This document shows positions 10,980-25,320 of a stretch of 64,000 nucleotides of DNA, piece after piece. The DNA is taken from NCBI GenBank assembly GCA_027186245.1, contig CP114489.1, positions 4,409,501-4,473,500 on the forward strand, in the 5' to 3' direction. The notes under the pieces were generated by a model. That model was given only the letters and a program-made list of their open reading frames with translations. It searched no databases and was not told the DNA's origin. The DNA comes from Coriaria nepalensis (Eukaryota; Streptophyta; Magnoliopsida; Cucurbitales; Coriariaceae). The translations under genes and the position numbers were made by a program. Within the stretch, counting starts at the first letter, position 1; each line of letters starts with the position of its first letter.

Positions 10980-13790
10980 ACGAAATGTCTATTTTACCCT
11001 TCTATCACTTTTCCTTTCCCGTTGAAAAGGACGAAACACAATTACCTGTTCAAAGTGTTGTATGTACAACGCTCCTCTGGAAAGTTCGACATCGGTCCAA
11101 CATTGTGTTGTTGTTGTTATTATTGTTGTTTTTTTTTTTTTTTTTTTAATTTAATTTTTTAATTTAAATTTATTTTATTTGTATTAATAATAATATTGTG
11201 ATGATGTAAAACATAGGGCTATGATTCTTGTGAGAAAAAGTCTGTAGGGGGGTGTGTCATTGATTGGTTGGATTATTGGGAGTGAGCGTGGAAAAATCAA
11301 AAAAACAAAAAATTTGTTGTTGTATTTTTCATAAATATTGGAAATTTGGATAGGGTCAACCTATTTTTTATTTGTTAATTTGTTTGATAATTCATGACAA
11401 AAATCTTGACCCTACACTCAAAATAAAATAAAATAAAATAAAATAAAATAAAATAATTATAAGATCAATTATTATAATGATATAATCTTTCATAGATCCG
11501 ATAAGGATACTACTCATATATTTTTTTAGTTGGTACGGTTTATACATATGCACTGTGGATGAGATCAGTAAAAATTAATCATCTAAATTATAAATTTTAT
11601 TTATTTAAATTAGTCACTTAAGTAATTAATTATTTTATTCATAATTCATAATTCATATAAAAATTATGAAATATTATTAAATGATTGATTATATATTTGT
11701 AAAGATTCAAATAATATCAATTAATATCCGTCACGCTCTATCTATAACAGTGTGACAATATCGGTAGAGACATAATTTGTCGGATCATTATCCTTATCGG
11801 AGGTAATCAATTTATCGGAAGCTAGGGCTACCTTCTTCGAGTTATGTATGGTGATTGATAATATGAGATGAATATCTGTTCTCGCGCCGTCATGGTCATT
11901 ACGCTTTATATCATGGTCATTGCGAATTGCGCGCCAGCAGAGCGACCATGCATCATTCTCTTGCCCCGCCTGTTTTGAACATGAAAACTGAAAAGTCGTA
12001 GTGATGGGAGGATGGCCCACCACCTCTTTCTATCCTAGTTAACAACGAGAGTTTTACATCCGACATGCCCCCCCGTCTTCAATTTCTTTGGTCAAACGTC
12101 AAAAGACAAAATGTATTCTAATTTTACAGCTCCATCAAAAAGGATGATACAAAATAGAAGTGCTATCGCTGTCTTATTGTGATTCGAGGTTGGTGTGAGC
12201 TCGGTAAGTTACTTACGACTTATGATAATTAATATATCATATACGAGGGAATATACGGGTTAAGCCTACATTTGATTTTTCTACTCGTAAATTTTATTTA
12301 TTTATTTATTAAGCCTATATTTTATCAATTTCTTAAAACATCTCAATTTGATAAATTTAATATTTTAATTATATCTTATCATAATTTTTATGTAAATAAA
12401 TTTAAACTTAAAAAACCAAAAACAGATAAAGCACCTAAACTATAGGCGCAGCAGTTGACTGGACATCTAGGGTTAAAATTTTATAATAGAAATAAAATAT
12501 TATAGACAAAATTTTTCCTTTTTTTTTTATTAGTACAAAAAAAAAAACCATATACAAATTAATAATCTTATTTTTTATCGCGCTCTTAATTTTTGTATCT
12601 CTTACATATTTTTTGATTATACATATTTCTTATATTTGGATCGTGTATTTTTTCATATTTTTAATATTATTATTTTTTATTATAATATAAAATTAATATT
12701 ATAATTATATCAGTATTCTGCATCATCAAAATAAAAATTATAATATAAAAATAAGAATTATAAAAATCTGAAATATTATTAATTTCGATATCACTTAATA
12801 AAAAAAATAATTATATTATCTAATTTAACTATTAAATAAATTTTCTTAATTTATATTCTTCTTAATTTTTTTTTTCAATATATTTATATAAATATCATAT
12901 TTATATTCAAGTACATAAATACAGATTAGATAGCTAATTGAATTAATAAAATCAAATTAAAAGAAAAGAAAAGTCTTCGTTCCATCATATGTTTGAAATA
13001 TTATCTAATTCTGAACAATTTTATGGACTTGAAAAAAAGTTTGTAAGACTTAAATTGAATTTGAGTTCAATATATAACGTGGCCCCCAAGCTATCAATCA
13101 AACTGGTTAGAGCTTGATTAGTTGAAATCTTCTAGAAATATTCATTAGATGTCAAATTTTGGATAGACACGGGACGAGTCAATTAATTGCTTTCGTTTTA
13201 ATTACGCACCCGTTTATAATGTGCATCTATGATCCTTTGAAAGGGTTTGATATTCATATACTGGTCGGTCTTTTTATAGTTTTGAAGATTGGACATAATT
13301 ATATGCATATAATACGAGATTAATCTACAATTCTTCTCCAAGTAGATTTACTTTTAACCAAAGATCTTCTCCGATTTGACCAGACTCTCTTTCGAACATG
13401 TTAGAACATGAGAAAAGTCTAGTTTCTTAAAGATTAAGGGATGACTCTCCAAATATTTTTCTTGTGGACATAATCTATGGTCAAGTATTAAATTAATTCT
13501 CGTTATAAATATTATTTCTATATAATTTATTATTTATTAATAAATATATAATTTTAAATAAATATTTTTATATTCGTTCTTATTTTTAATGTACGATAAA
13601 AATTTTCTTTATTTTTGTACTTAAAATTATTTCAATAGTTATATTTTGAGATTTAATTTCTTATTCACTCATTAATTAATTTAAGTATACCATATACTGA
13701 TTCGAAACTCTTACAGAGAAGAATCCAAATCAACTTTAACCTTTCGTTTACACAAAGTGAGCACCACTCAAAATTAATGATAAACATAAC
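10980..13790. other. CYP710A 3' UTR and AT-rich spacer
   Basis: The first 200-250 bases are probably 3' UTR, with a TTG/TTA repeat and a T-run at 11129-11147. An (AAAAT)n microsatellite of about 7 copies lies at 11417-11453. The segment 11740-12260 is less AT-rich, but I recognise no gene or element in it. From 12260 on the sequence is very AT-rich. The part just below 13792 should be the 3' LTR of the copia element that follows, but its outer end could not be found. Confidence 0.5.
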
Positions 13791-13791
13791 A

Positions 13792-16700
13792 TGTTGAAAT
13801 GCTAATTTCCTAACAATCTCTCACATGAACGAAATTGGTGAATTATATAAAACATATGTTTTTTGACATTAAAACGTGTTTGACATGAGATAGAGTTCGA
13901 TGGTTTGAAACTTGCATAGAATATGTATGTATCAACTTTTAAATCTTCCCTTGTAAAAGTACATTGATTTTACTAGCTGATTAGTAGATATAATATCTTT
14001 AAATTATTTTGTCGTTCATGTAAACAATAATTAAGTCACTTCTCTCTCACAAAGAATTATTAAAAGCATAACTTGTCCTTTCTCTTACGGGCATCACTAT
14101 TTTATCATGAGAATGGATATGATGATAACTTTCATAGTGATATAATTAAGTCTTATATAACTAGGTTTGTCTCTTTGAACTTAGATCTTGGGATCTCCAG
14201 TCAACTAGGTTAGGTTTCTATTAGTTGTCTGATGGTATTATGTCTTTAATATATATGTCTAGACTTACCATTATACATATTGCTCTATACTCTTCCAATT
14301 GTAGATTAATTGTCACAATGAACGCAAATTACTGGCACAAACTTTGACCACATTAGAATATCGTCTAAGAATTGTCATAACCATTCTACTTCTTCTCCTC
14401 ATTTATCTAAGGTTGTAAACTCAAATTTCATGATAGATCTAGCTATTAATGTTTGTTTAAATGATTTCCAAGAAACAACTGCACCTGTTAGTGTAAACAC
14501 ATAGCCACTTGTAGACTTTGAGTTTTTCATATATGATATCCAGTTTACATCTATATATCCTTCTAGTACACCTGGATATCTATTATAATTTACTCCATAA
14601 ATACGAGTAATCGTAGGTACCCTAGTACTTTCACGATTCATTTCCAATGGTCATGCCCTGGATTATTCATATATCTGCTCAGTTTGCTAATTACATAGAC
14701 TAAATTGGGTCTTGTACAACTTATTAAGTATATCAGACTGCCTATCATTGTAGAGTACTTTACTTGAGAGATACTCTCGCCTTTATTTTTATTCATATGT
14801 AAACTGACATTAATTGGTATTCTTGTTACACCAAAATCTTTTTTGCTAAATTTTCTAGTAATTTTATCTAAGTAATGAGACTGACTGAGAATGAGTTTAT
14901 TTGATGTTTTTGAGATTTTAATTCCCAAAATGACATCTGCTAAATTCATGTCTTTCATTTCAAATTTAGAATTGAAAATATTTTTGGTAGATTTCACTAT
15001 CTTATCAGCATTTCCAACTATAAGCATATCATCAACATAAAAACACAAAATGGCATATCCATTTTATATACTTTTAACGTAGACACATTTGTCACAATCG
15101 TTGCTTTAAGCTTTATGCCATTACTAGTTTATGCCTTTCTTTTCTTGTTTAGGGGCTATAAAATCTTCAAATTGTTCCACATAGATTTCTTCATTTAAAT
15201 CTTCATTTAAAAATCCTATTTTTCACATTCATTTAATGTACTTCTAGATTTCGCAAAGCAGCAATCATAAGTATCATTCTAATTGTATTTATTCTCATTA
15301 TAGGAGAATATGTATCAAAGTAATCAAAGTTTTCTCATTGATTGTATCTCTTAATTACAAGTCTAGTCTTGTACTTGTCAATTAACCCATTATCTTTCAT
15401 TTTTCTCTTGAAAATCCATTTGGGCCCTAAAGGCTCCCACCTGGAGGAAGATTTACTAACTCTCAAGTATTATTTTGTAAAATGGATTCAATTTCAATGT
15501 TGATAGCCTCTTTTTATAAAGCACCTTCAGATGAATTCGAAACTTTCTTGAAAGTTTGAGGTTCACCTTCTTACAGGAAAATAAAAAAATCTAGACTAAA
15601 AGATTTTTCTATCTTAACTCTTTCGCTACATCGAGGTTAAATTTCAACCTCTTGTTCATCTTATTATTCTTGGTATTAACTATTTTCACTAATAGCCTCA
15701 AGTGTTCGTTTAGACGAACTCGATTCTACTTGGGACGTACATGGGAATACATATTCAAAGAATGACACATTTCTAGATTCCATTATCATATTCTTATGAA
15801 TGTTTGGGATTTTAGACTTATGTACAAGAAATCGATATGCACTACTCTTATTTTCATAGCCAATGAAGATGCAATTAATCATTTTTGAACCTATCTTTGC
15901 CCTCTTTGGTGTAGGTACAACTACTTTGGTAAGATACCCCCCCATACTCGTAAAAATTTATAGGAAGGTTTCTTTCATTTTCATCATTCATATGGTGTCT
16001 TTTTAGTATCTTTTTGATGTACTTTATTTGAAAGGTAATTTACCAACAAGATGACTTCTCCTCACATATTTTGACGTAACCTAGAACTAATCAACAACGC
16101 ATTCATCATTTCCTTCAAAGTAACCTCAATTGATTGGGGTGAATAATGAGCAGTGATTTAATGTATATATTGCTTCATGTTGTGCACATATTGCTTCAAA
16201 TGATACGATATATTCACCACCTCAATCACTTCTTAACTCTTGTATTTTCTTGTTGAGTTGATTCTCAACTTCATTCTTAAAAAGAACAATTTTTTCTAAA
16301 GTTTCGTCCTTGCTTTTCAAAAAATACACATAACAGTATTTTGTGCTATCATCGATAAAAGTATTAAAATATTTATTACCACCCCTTGTTTGAATGGCTT
16401 TAAAATCACATATATTTCTGTAAATTAAATCAAGAGGTTCATTATTTCTTTCAATTCTTTGAAATGATGACCTTGTTTGTTTTGCCTCAACACAAGTTTC
16501 ACATTTATGTTTTAAATCAATTTTGAAGTTTGGTATGTGATTTATGTTAATTAATTTATGTAAAGAGTTATAATAAACATGTTTTAATCTAGCGTATTAT
16601 AGATTAGAAGACTTAAGCAAATATGCATAAGAACTAGCTTTATTAATTTGTGGGATTACAGTCATTACATTAAGCTTGAAAAGCCCATCAGAAACATATC

Positions 16701-17850
16701 CCTTATCCACATACATTCCACTTTTGAAAATAAATACCTTATCAGATTCAAAGACTGGACGAATTTCGTGCTTACTCAACAGTGAACTAGACATAAGGTT
16801 CTTATAGATTTCAGGCATATACAAAACATTATTAAGAATCAGCTTTTTTCTAGAAGTCATCTTCAGAACCACCTTTCCTTGATCAACTATCTCAGATGTG
16901 GTTGAATTTCCCATAACATAAACAATTTCTCTTCATTAGCAATGAGTTCAAAAGAAGTGAACATTATTTTGTCTGAGCATATGTGCCTAGTGCACCAATA
17001 TCAATCCACAATCCAAAGTTCTGTGACCCATCTTATCATAATTAAAGCATTTTCTTTGGAACTTTATTTGTTTTTAGAGATTCCTCGTTTCAGTCTTGGG
17101 ACCTCGAGAATGTTCCACAATATTCGCCTTTGCCACATGTTGAGTGACCCCTTTCTTATATGATTTCTTATTATCTTCTTCAATTCAAAACCTAACAACC
17201 AGACTTTCAATATTCATCTTCTTTCGCTTATGCTTGAGATAGTTCTTGAAATCATTCCATCTAGGCAGTAACTTCTCGATGATAGCAACTACTTAAAAGG
17301 TTTCACTTAAAGTCATCCCTTCGGCTTGAATCTCATGCAAGATAACTTGTAGTTCTTGAACTTGATTGACTACTGCTTTGGAATCCACCATTTTATAGTT
17401 AAGATACCGGCTCACAACAACCTTCTAAGGCATCTCATAGCTCCTTTGTCATTTTCTTTGTACTATATATAAAGTACAAAAAATTGGTCAAACCGTTCAT
17501 TATATATTGCCGATACAAAAAGTTAGAATGATTCCAAATATCAACAATATTAACGGCTTGAACATCATGCTCATCATCTTTGAACACATGAGCTATCTCC
17601 TATAAGAATCTCACGAGATTCAGTGTAGTCAGGTAGAACAACATCTATTGCTGCCACATTTTGAAATTATGCCAATTAAATTTTTCAGGTCTTTCTCATG
17701 GTTTATGAGATGAACTATAGCAGCATGGGTTTGAGTAACCGGCGAGGTTCTCTCAACAGTGATTAGCTTGTTGGATACTTTCAGAACCCATTTTTGAAAA
17801 TCATAAAAGATTGGTATTAGTAATTGAAACAATCAAAAAATAATTATTAC
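13792..17850 (-). mobile_element. Degenerate Ty1/copia retrotransposon
   Basis: Read on the minus strand in copia order, split by many stops and frameshifts. Near 17830-17200 there are gag-like pieces. Near 17140-17060 is a decayed zinc knuckle. At 16914-16597 is a gag-pre-integrase segment (LILNNVLYMPEIYKNLMS). At 15945-15676 is the end of integrase (INCIFIGYENKSSAYRFLV). About 15400-15250 holds reverse transcriptase (FDTYSPIMRI). At 15048-14638 reverse transcriptase continues with the catalytic CFYVDDMLIVG. At 14647-14330 is RNase H ([28 protein letters not shown]). Next to the expected 3' LTR is a purine-rich tract (GTGAGAGATTG on the minus strand, ending at 13816), followed by TGTTAGGAAATTAG, the usual way a copia LTR starts. 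No part can be functional. The 5' limit is uncertain. Confidence 0.9.
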
Positions 17851-17869
17851 AACAAACAAATTAAATTTG

Positions 17870-18950
17870 AAATGTTACACAATTAAGATTGTAAAATTGT
17901 TTCACATAAGTAAATAAACCTGTTACAATAATAATGATATAGTTACGTGTTCATTAAAGATGCATTAAATCTGTTTATTAAATATCATAATGAGAATGAT
18001 TATGTCTTAAGTTGTAGGAGTTATATATAGTAAACAGTATATAGAAACAAAATATAGTAAATAGTAATGCAGTAAACAAAAATATAATATGTAAATAGTA
18101 AAGTAGTAAACAAAAATATAATCTATAAATAGTAAAGTAGTAAACAAAAATAGAATCTATAAACACTAAACATAATCAGATTATGTAATTCAGAACAACT
18201 TATGTAAATTTATGTACTAGAATCTGTAATAACAAAACAGAATGTTAAACAGATCATAAACTAAATAAACAATTGAACATATGATTAAAATTAGAGAGGT
18301 AAAAAACTGAGAATCAAATCAAGACCGCTTATCCAACAGTTTCTTTAAAATAGATTTGCCCCTTCATGTCTGTGCCGAAAGTGGTACGACATCTATCTCA
18401 CATGATACAACAGAGACGAATAGCAGTGATGCACCATCGATACTATTTCGGCAAACAAAAAAATGGTTTGAACTCTACCATATTGGAAACTTACAACTCT
18501 AGAGGGAAGGAAAACTGAGAGAGATTTCATTTTCTTGATGTGTTTTCAAATGGAAGAAGACTTCTAATTTATAGGCTCATGAGGAGAGAGGATATTAATG
18601 AGAATTTAATCTGGATTTAATACATATTTAAATATGATGAAACCAAAAATTAAATTATATCTTTTCATTTTCATACATTTTTTGGCAGAAGTTCAGGTGA
18701 AGAAAACAAAAGGGTAGGCCAAGGTAAACCAGATAGTTTTTGAGCCGACATTCGATGCGTCCAAGTGCGAGCGTATACGAGCCAAACACGATCCGGTCTA
18801 AATTCGTACCCCTACATGAATATTTGGGAGAACTGTCTTATTGAATTCAACTGCAAATAGTTGGCTTATAAGCCTCTACACGGAAAGAAACTGAAAGTAA
18901 ATTACACCCCACCTCTCTTCTCCGTCTCTTTTTCGTGAAAGTTTGTGTCT
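17870..18950 (-). other. Possible 5' LTR remnant of the copia element
   Basis: Upstream of gag on the minus strand. It contains a TATA-like TATAAATTAG (about 18565-18574, minus strand), then a transcribed-leader-like stretch, and direct AT-rich repeats with the unit AGTAAACAAAAATA between 18070 and 18150. This is where a 5' LTR should be. I could not match it to the sequence below 13815, so the identification rests on position and promoter-like content only. From 18950 to 19980 I see no gene or element. Confidence 0.3.
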
Positions 18951-19989
18951 AATTCGATGTTTTCTGTTTGATATGGTTACGATCGTTTCGTTATTCCGAT
19001 TGATAATGAGTCCGTTTTTTAATTTTGCATGAAATATATACAGGTTTTGGTATTGTTGGAGAAGTATATCTCGTTGTTTAGCTTAGATTGACGTCGTTCT
19101 TAAGAAATTAGGCAGATTGCTATGTGGTCTACAATTATATTGATTAGGACAAGGTTTGAAGCCAAAACGAGCTGTTATGTGATCTGGAATATGATTTCTC
19201 GAGTTAATTTTGATTGATGATTTGCTCAGAGGATAGTGATCATAAGCATGTGAGGGTGCTCGGTATATATTTGCTGGTTCTTTATTGACACGCGATAGAG
19301 TCATAACGTGGTATATACTAATGGAGTCGCATTGTAACTCCATAATTAAGCTTGATGACACATGGACTGGATCGAAATCAACCTAAGAATATGATCGTTT
19401 TAGTACCTTCCTTACCGATATATTAAACGGGTTTAAACTTTGAACGTTAAAGGGATTGGAAACAATATACACACACATGCATCTCGATTCCGCAAAGACT
19501 ACAACAAAAGGGTATGAGATTTTTCTTTATACATGTGGAGCTCCTGTGGTTGCGAATTACAATCTACTTGAGCAATGTAATTGGTATATGAGTATTGATT
19601 AAGGAGTGAATGAAAAATTTTCTCGTATATTATTACATAATTTTATCTCTAGGCTGTCCTTCTCTCATAAGCTTTTTCTAATCATTGTTTTTACTCTTCG
19701 TTTATTTACCAATCTAAATTTAACTTGTTGTAACGGTCGGTTCCGAGTGCCGTAAAGAAGCAGAGTTAATGTTAGGCCAGTGATATCATCAACCATAAAA
19801 AAATCGGTCACATCTCACTACATGAATTTTAGTTCAAAAAAATAAAGAAAATGATCTATAAAAGAGAAAGGTTACATCCACGGTATAGATTTCAAACGCC
19901 TTGGATACGCAGTTCGGATGAAAGAAAGAAATTAATTCAATTTAATTTAATCTAAAAAGTAAAAAAATACAAATATATATAGAATTGGG

Positions 19990-20190
19990 CAAGATAACCC
20001 AAATAGCCCAAGGTTACCCCTCAGCCTCAAATTTACCCAAATAGCCCAAGATCAACAGCCTATCATTGGGCCTATAGGCTTGGCATTGGGCCTTCTTCCT
20101 CTGCCTTTGAGACTTCAGCGCTGTTTAAAGATAAACCCAAGGGTACTCTAACCCATCAGAGTTAGGGTTTTCTTCTACCTCCTATATAAA
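19990..20190 (+). promoter_or_regulatory. Ribosomal-protein type promoter of RPL18A
   Basis: Several site II-like motifs (TGGGCC/AGCCCA) occur: AGCCCAAG near 20004 and 20042, TTGGGCC at 20067-20073 and again at 20087-20093. A telo-box (GTTAGGGTTT, reverse of AAACCCTAAC) lies at 20161-20170 and a TATA box TATATAAA at 20183-20190, 82 bases before the ATG. Site II plus telo-box is the known promoter signature of plant ribosomal protein genes and fits the gene downstream. Confidence 0.85.
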
Positions 20191-20271
20191 CGAAAACCTT
20201 ATTAACCATCCCTGCTTCTCCGATTACTTACGAGAGCGAGGGACAGACCAGCGAGCTCCTCCCTATCAGAA

Positions 20272-21948
<1,677 letters not shown>

Positions 21949-24900
21949 TTTTCCGGTCTGTTTGTGTTTGTCTATCAAACAAGGGAGGAGATGTTGGATT
22001 GCAGGCCTATTTTTAAATCTTTGGTAGAAACAATCGTCTCTTTTGTCAACAGGGCGTACTTTCTCATTTGAGAATTTTAGGACCAGCATAATTTGTCTGA
22101 TCTATTTCGAGCACTTCCCCAGAGTTTACGTTTATCCATCTTAAAATGTTTGCGTCGCATGATTAGATTAAGCAACGACCCCTTCTACCTTGATCTTCTT
22201 CGAAACTCAGTGCTTATGCAAAACATTTTGAAACTGAATATGGAACTTTTTAGAGGACATTGAGTAGTGTGGGAACTGTGGGATGGTCCCCTTTGCTGTG
22301 TTTCTAAAGTTTTCTTGGATCCAATGGGCTTTTGAAAAACGAGCAATTAGTAATGAGAATGCAACTGGGCAATTATGGCTATCACTAATCTACAGCTATT
22401 GAGGCGACCTTGTTTAAATAATCAACTATTAGATCCATCATCTTTTTCAGAACCGTCCCAGTCAAGTATCGATTTCTAAGACCAAATGAAAAAGAGAATA
22501 CTAATCAACCTCACTACTCTTTTGTACCAAAGGCATGTACTTTTTTATTTTTTCTATTGATTGCTTCAAATGAATGGTAAAACGATTTTTGATTTTCACA
22601 TAAACAAAGAAGTTTTTTTTTTTATTCTTATTTAAATAAATATTTTTGGTGAGAGATAAGATATCTATATAAACTAGCTATTTACACTAGATCTTTTTTT
22701 TTTTTTTTTTTTTTAAATTTATTATAATACTTAAATAATTTTTAAATCTTCTTCTTCATTCATATTTTTATTTTTATTCATTTTCTTTATAACAAAACCG
22801 ATACCATTAAAGCTATTAAGTGGGGGGCAAAATGGTAATCATTGTTATTGCCATCTACATTTTGCCAAAAAATTGTGAAGCATAAAAGAAATGGTAATAT
22901 TATTATAATCATGAAATCACTCCACAAAAGTCTCTCCCCCCTCCTTTTTATTTTTGTGAGAAATCATGAAAGTGAAGAACCAGTTGCAGGTGCTTGAGTG
23001 CATGCAGGTGGTGGGACATATACATCATCCGCTCCTAAAGAACCCAGTTTCGTTCAAATACGAAACTTGCTTTAACATCTTCTTAATGTAATAAAGCTAA
23101 AGTGGGTTAGTTGAATCTAACTCAAATGTTAGTTTGAGATTAAAATGTAATCTGGGTATAGTTATTAAACACTAGTTTGAGACTAAAATCCAGGCAGACA
23201 AAATTCAATTGAAAGACATTTACTTAGGACACATCAAACTCCAGTCTCGACTACTTGCAGAAATTGAATCCAAATAGTCCAGGCTAGGGCTGAAACAATT
23301 TTTAAGTACACTGCAAATGAAAAATGGAGGATATTATAAGCAAATATGGTGTGGGAACAGGATGGGTGCACATCTCACATGGTCAATTAGGTCATATATA
23401 TATATATATATTAGTGTTCAAACTCGTGCGATGGTAATTAAAAAAAAAAAAAACATAATAATAAATGGAAGAAAATATATTAATGAAAGAATAACATATA
23501 TTAACATTAAATGATTTATTCCATGAAATATTAGAGAAAATATCATAAACTATAGTACTTGATAAATACTTTCAATATAATTAATAATATTGAAACTATT
23601 TAAATATTTATTCATCTTTTTTTTTTTTTTAGATCAAACTTCCTATAAATATATTAGCATAATAATAGTGTATAAAAATAATTTGTAACATATTTTGTCT
23701 TAATACTTAATAATGAAAAATAAATAGTAAAATTTATTAAAATTTAGTAAATTGTAGTCATCATTCATCTTATCCTCTTAATCTTTTAGTCCCTCAACTC
23801 AACTTCCTCAACACTGTCTTTACCAAAGAATGAGTACTATGATGCATCAAAGCATTGTATTGTAACTATTAAGGCACAATATTAGAAGATACAACAACAC
23901 TTTAACAAAAATGTTTTTGGACGGTTAAACTCAAGTTTAACTCTTTTATAAGATTTGTGAACTCTTCCATTCGATGATTTAGCGAGGAAACTTGTTTATG
24001 TTGATGTTTTAGTTCATGAGAAACAAAGATATGAGAATGAAGTGAATGTGGAAATAAAGAAAGAGAGAAAGTTAAGGATACTCTGATATCTAAGAAACAA
24101 TCTAAGGAATACAGAGACTGATGATTTTGCTTGCAACCACTTTGATCACTTCTTGTAAGGAGTTTTCTTGATGTCAAGAGTTACTCTCGAAGACCAGCAA
24201 TGTACTACATGATTTGGCCTATATTACATAAAAAGCCACAAAGAAAATGTATTAGAACCAACAAAGGAGAAGGAATGGGATGGTGCAAGGAAAAATACTA
24301 TTTGTTTCACCGTAGATTGCTTCAAGGCATGGGAAGGTCTTTATCTTTGACTGTTGTATGTGTAAAGCTTGCAAAAGGCATTTGTCCAAATGTGGATCCA
24401 CATCCTTCGTTGATAGTGTGTTCATCAAACGTAATATTTTATGTAATTTTTAAATAACCTACTCCTGAAATTCCCTTTAGAAGTGTTTTTGGATGGTAGT
24501 ACAAAATAGAGGTAGGTTCATATTCGTAAAGAGATGGTCATCTAAACATAGATGAAAGATGGAAGAATATTTATACTAAACAATTGAACAGTTAATTTTA
24601 AATTTTAAAAGATACTTAGATAACTATATTTTGTATCCTCATATTACTTAAATTTGATAATTGTGTTGAGACGAGACGCGTAGGAATTTAGCTTATCTTT
24701 ACATATTAAGTTTTCAAAACTTTTCTTTTTAAACATGTGATATACTCTTGATCTTAATAAGATGATTCACTACTACAAAATTTTTCACTAACATAAAATG
24801 AGTATCGGGGAGACATGTCTCGTATGCTTGATTCACTACTACAACTCTCTTTAAATTGAGTACTTATTCTAACTCAATTATTTATTGCATAAAAATGTTG

Positions 24901-25200
24901 TAAGATTACACAAAACAAGCATAGTTATATATATATATATATATATATATGTAATATCAACTCACAATCTAATAGGATCTTAACTTTTCATCTGTACAAT
25001 GACTACCCCAAGAAAAAGAGGTCTCCAAAATCTCAACCCCAAGAAAAAGATCTTGACTTTTCATATGGACACACCCTTTTTTCTTTTTGGATAATATTCC
25101 TTTTCTCCACATGAAATTGAAAATAAGTAAAAATCTAAAGCAACTACTACTAGTCTCTCCTTTAAGGCTATAAGGAAAGATATATAATAAGCTCCAACTT
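21949..25200. other. Spacer with CACTA-like terminal motifs
   Basis: The first 200 bases are probably L18a 3' UTR. The remainder is AT-rich, with T-runs near 22687-22714 and (TA)n tracts at 23395-23412 and 24925-24951. CACTACTACAAAA at 24768-24780 and CACTACTACAACT at 24834-24846 match the ends of CACTA transposons, both in the same orientation; no transposase was recognised. Frames at 23902-24177 (-) and 24200-24457 (+) are not recognisable as genes. Confidence 0.4.
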
Positions 25201-25210
25201 AAAAAGAGCA

Positions 25211-25212
25211 AG

Positions 25213-25256
<44 letters not shown>
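25211..25256. repeat. (TA)n-(GA)n compound microsatellite
   Basis: A run of TA dinucleotides passes directly into about 13 GA dinucleotides, 65 bases before the start codon of the b561 gene, so probably in its promoter or 5' leader. GA tracts at this position are common in plant genes. Confidence 0.9.
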
Positions 25257-25261
<5 letters not shown>

Positions 25262-25320
25262 TTTTCTACTCATCTTGATCATCAGCTTGCTGTCCTCCAA
25301 GGTAGCTAAGAGGTTTAAGA

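Noticed and set aside
11742..12023. 93-codon minus-strand frame
   Set aside because: Nothing recognisable, no leader or intron pattern, isolated in spacer. Not supported as a gene.
13792..17850. Considered an endogenous plant virus (pararetrovirus) copy
   Set aside because: Domain order integrase before reverse transcriptase, YVDD box and an LTR start next to a purine tract show a Ty1/copia retrotransposon. No movement or coat protein is seen.
23902..24457. Two facing frames of 91 and 85 codons
   Set aside because: Unrecognisable products without gene-like surroundings; probably chance or old repeat DNA.
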